Source: Anaerolineae bacterium (lineage in GTDB: Bacteria > Chloroflexota > Anaerolineae > 4572-78 > J111). From it: 64,000 bases of DNA. The position numbers and the translations under genes were made by a program. The notes under the pieces are model-generated. The model was not told where the DNA came from and did not search any database. It worked only from the letters and a program-made list of their open reading frames with translations. This document shows, in pieces, positions 63,490 to 64,000 of this stretch (position 1 is its first letter; every line of letters starts with the position of its first letter). Where the stretch lies: the NCBI GenBank assembly GCA_016931895.1, contig JAFGDY010000315.1, positions 1 through 64,000 of the forward strand, read 5' to 3'.

Positions 63490-64000
63490 ATGCTGGTTGG
63501 CATCAATGGACGCAACGATTTTTGGAATGGTCAATTTACCGAAAATGATTACCAGGTAATCCGGGAAGCAAAAATAGAAATGGTGAAATTGATGGAGTAT
63601 ACCAAGTTGAACGTGCTCCATCGTCTCCGCTCTGAACGGCCTTCCATCCAATTCATCATAAGGCTTTACGAGCAGGGACAAAAACCCGGCCTACCGGACG
63701 AGTTTGTCAAAAAGCATGCTAATTCCATCGAGTCGTTCCGTCTCTACACAAACATTTTTGAAGTGCTCAACGAACCCAACCATCCCCAAGAAGGGTGGGG
63801 ACCGACGCCAGATCATGCCAAAGAATTCAATAACTGGTTTCTGGAAACTCTCTCTCTGCTTAAAGCCCGACATCCCTGGGCCAAGTTTGGGTTTCCGGCC
63901 CTCTCGCCAACTATGCTCCCCGACGATCCTTACCTTGATTTTGACTGGCTGGAAGCCTGCCGCCCGGCCATTGAGGCAGCCGATTGGTTGGGAGTTCATT
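63490..64000 (+). CDS. TIM-barrel glycosidase-like protein, cut by window end
   Basis: ATG 63490 opens a frame through the end of the window (170 codons seen). The start MLVGINGRNDFWNG, then SIQFIIRLYEQG and a strand FEVLNEPNHPQEGW with the N-E-P triad resemble clan GH-A glycoside hydrolases, where that Glu is the acid/base. The second catalytic Glu would be past the edge. No signal peptide. A carbohydrate substrate cannot be named. Confidence 0.65.
   Translation, partial: MLVGINGRNDFWNGQFTENDYQVIREAKIEMVKLMEYTKLNVLHRLRSERPSIQFIIRLYEQGQKPGLPDEFVKKHANSIESFRLYTNIFEVLNEPNHPQEGWGPTPDHAKEFNNWFLETLSLLKARHPWAKFGFPALSPTMLPDDPYLDFDWLEACRPAIEAADWLGVH

Overview
The window looks like a chromosomal stretch of a Chloroflexota bacterium, most likely class Anaerolineae. 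This is inferred from protein style: two PknB-type kinases with the GGMA glycine loop, Thr/Pro-linked lipoproteins with LysM, SH3b, cohesin and dockerin modules, DUF2905/DUF456/DUF2202 proteins, and moderately GC-rich coding DNA with short AT-rich spacers full of hairpins. No rRNA, tRNA, CRISPR array, phage or intact transposase is visible.

Layout. 1-3.3 kb: a membrane Ser/Thr kinase with a C-terminal PD40/TolB-like propeller, then a nitroreductase on the minus strand. 3.4-12.7 kb: a promoter, a cobalamin riboswitch with its own terminator, and a tightly packed run btuF-btuC-btuD, histidine phosphatase, AAC(3)-like protein, cobT, VOC protein, HAD phosphatase, cobQ and a nucleotidyltransferase-like gene. 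12.7-14.1 kb (minus): a duplicated-half b-type cytochrome-like membrane protein and a DUF2202 ferritin-like protein. 14.3-19.4 kb: cbiB, then nadC-nadA-nadB-cobO behind a promoter with a palindrome over the start point. NAD and B12 synthesis meet chemically here: NadB, NadA and NadC make nicotinate mononucleotide, a substrate of CobT. 19.6-28 kb: membrane proteins, argG, argH, a coiled-coil 2TM protein, a membrane-anchored gluzincin peptidase, an acidic membrane protein and DUF2905. 28-34.5 kb (minus): two secreted modular proteins, one carrying both a cohesin and a dockerin domain, a structured leader or small RNA, and an FHA protein.

34.8-41 kb: small proteins, an unusual amidohydrolase-CYTH fusion paired with tyrosine phenol-lyase, then a cohesin-LysM lipoprotein with a SleB-like hydrolase. 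41-45.9 kb: a kinase-FHA protein, an OmpR/PhoR-type two-component pair, DUF456 and a DUF123 GIY-YIG-like protein. 46-47.7 kb: a membrane protein and a methyltransferase. 47.8-54.8 kb: adenine deaminase and a complete BMP/NupNOPQ-type nucleoside ABC importer, probably one purine salvage unit. 54.8-57.1 kb: a LuxR-type regulator, a likely stand-alone small RNA, the decayed C-terminus of a short-chain dehydrogenase and a zinc alcohol dehydrogenase. 57.1-61.6 kb: lytic transglycosylase, GT-C-type membrane protein and SH3b lipoprotein. 61.7-63.2 kb: an AbiE-type (type IV) toxin-antitoxin pair. 63.3-64 kb: a MITE-like inverted-repeat element and the start of a TIM-barrel glycosidase-like gene cut by the window end.

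The most unusual items are the amidohydrolase-CYTH/tyrosine phenol-lyase pair, the non-cellulosomal cohesin/dockerin proteins with a wall-binding LysM cohesin, the AAC(3)-like and nucleotidyltransferase-like genes inside a B12-riboswitch operon, and two promoter-to-terminator structured RNAs at about 33.3-33.5 kb (minus) and 55.5-55.6 kb (plus). Functions are assigned by recognising motifs and families by eye; no search was run.
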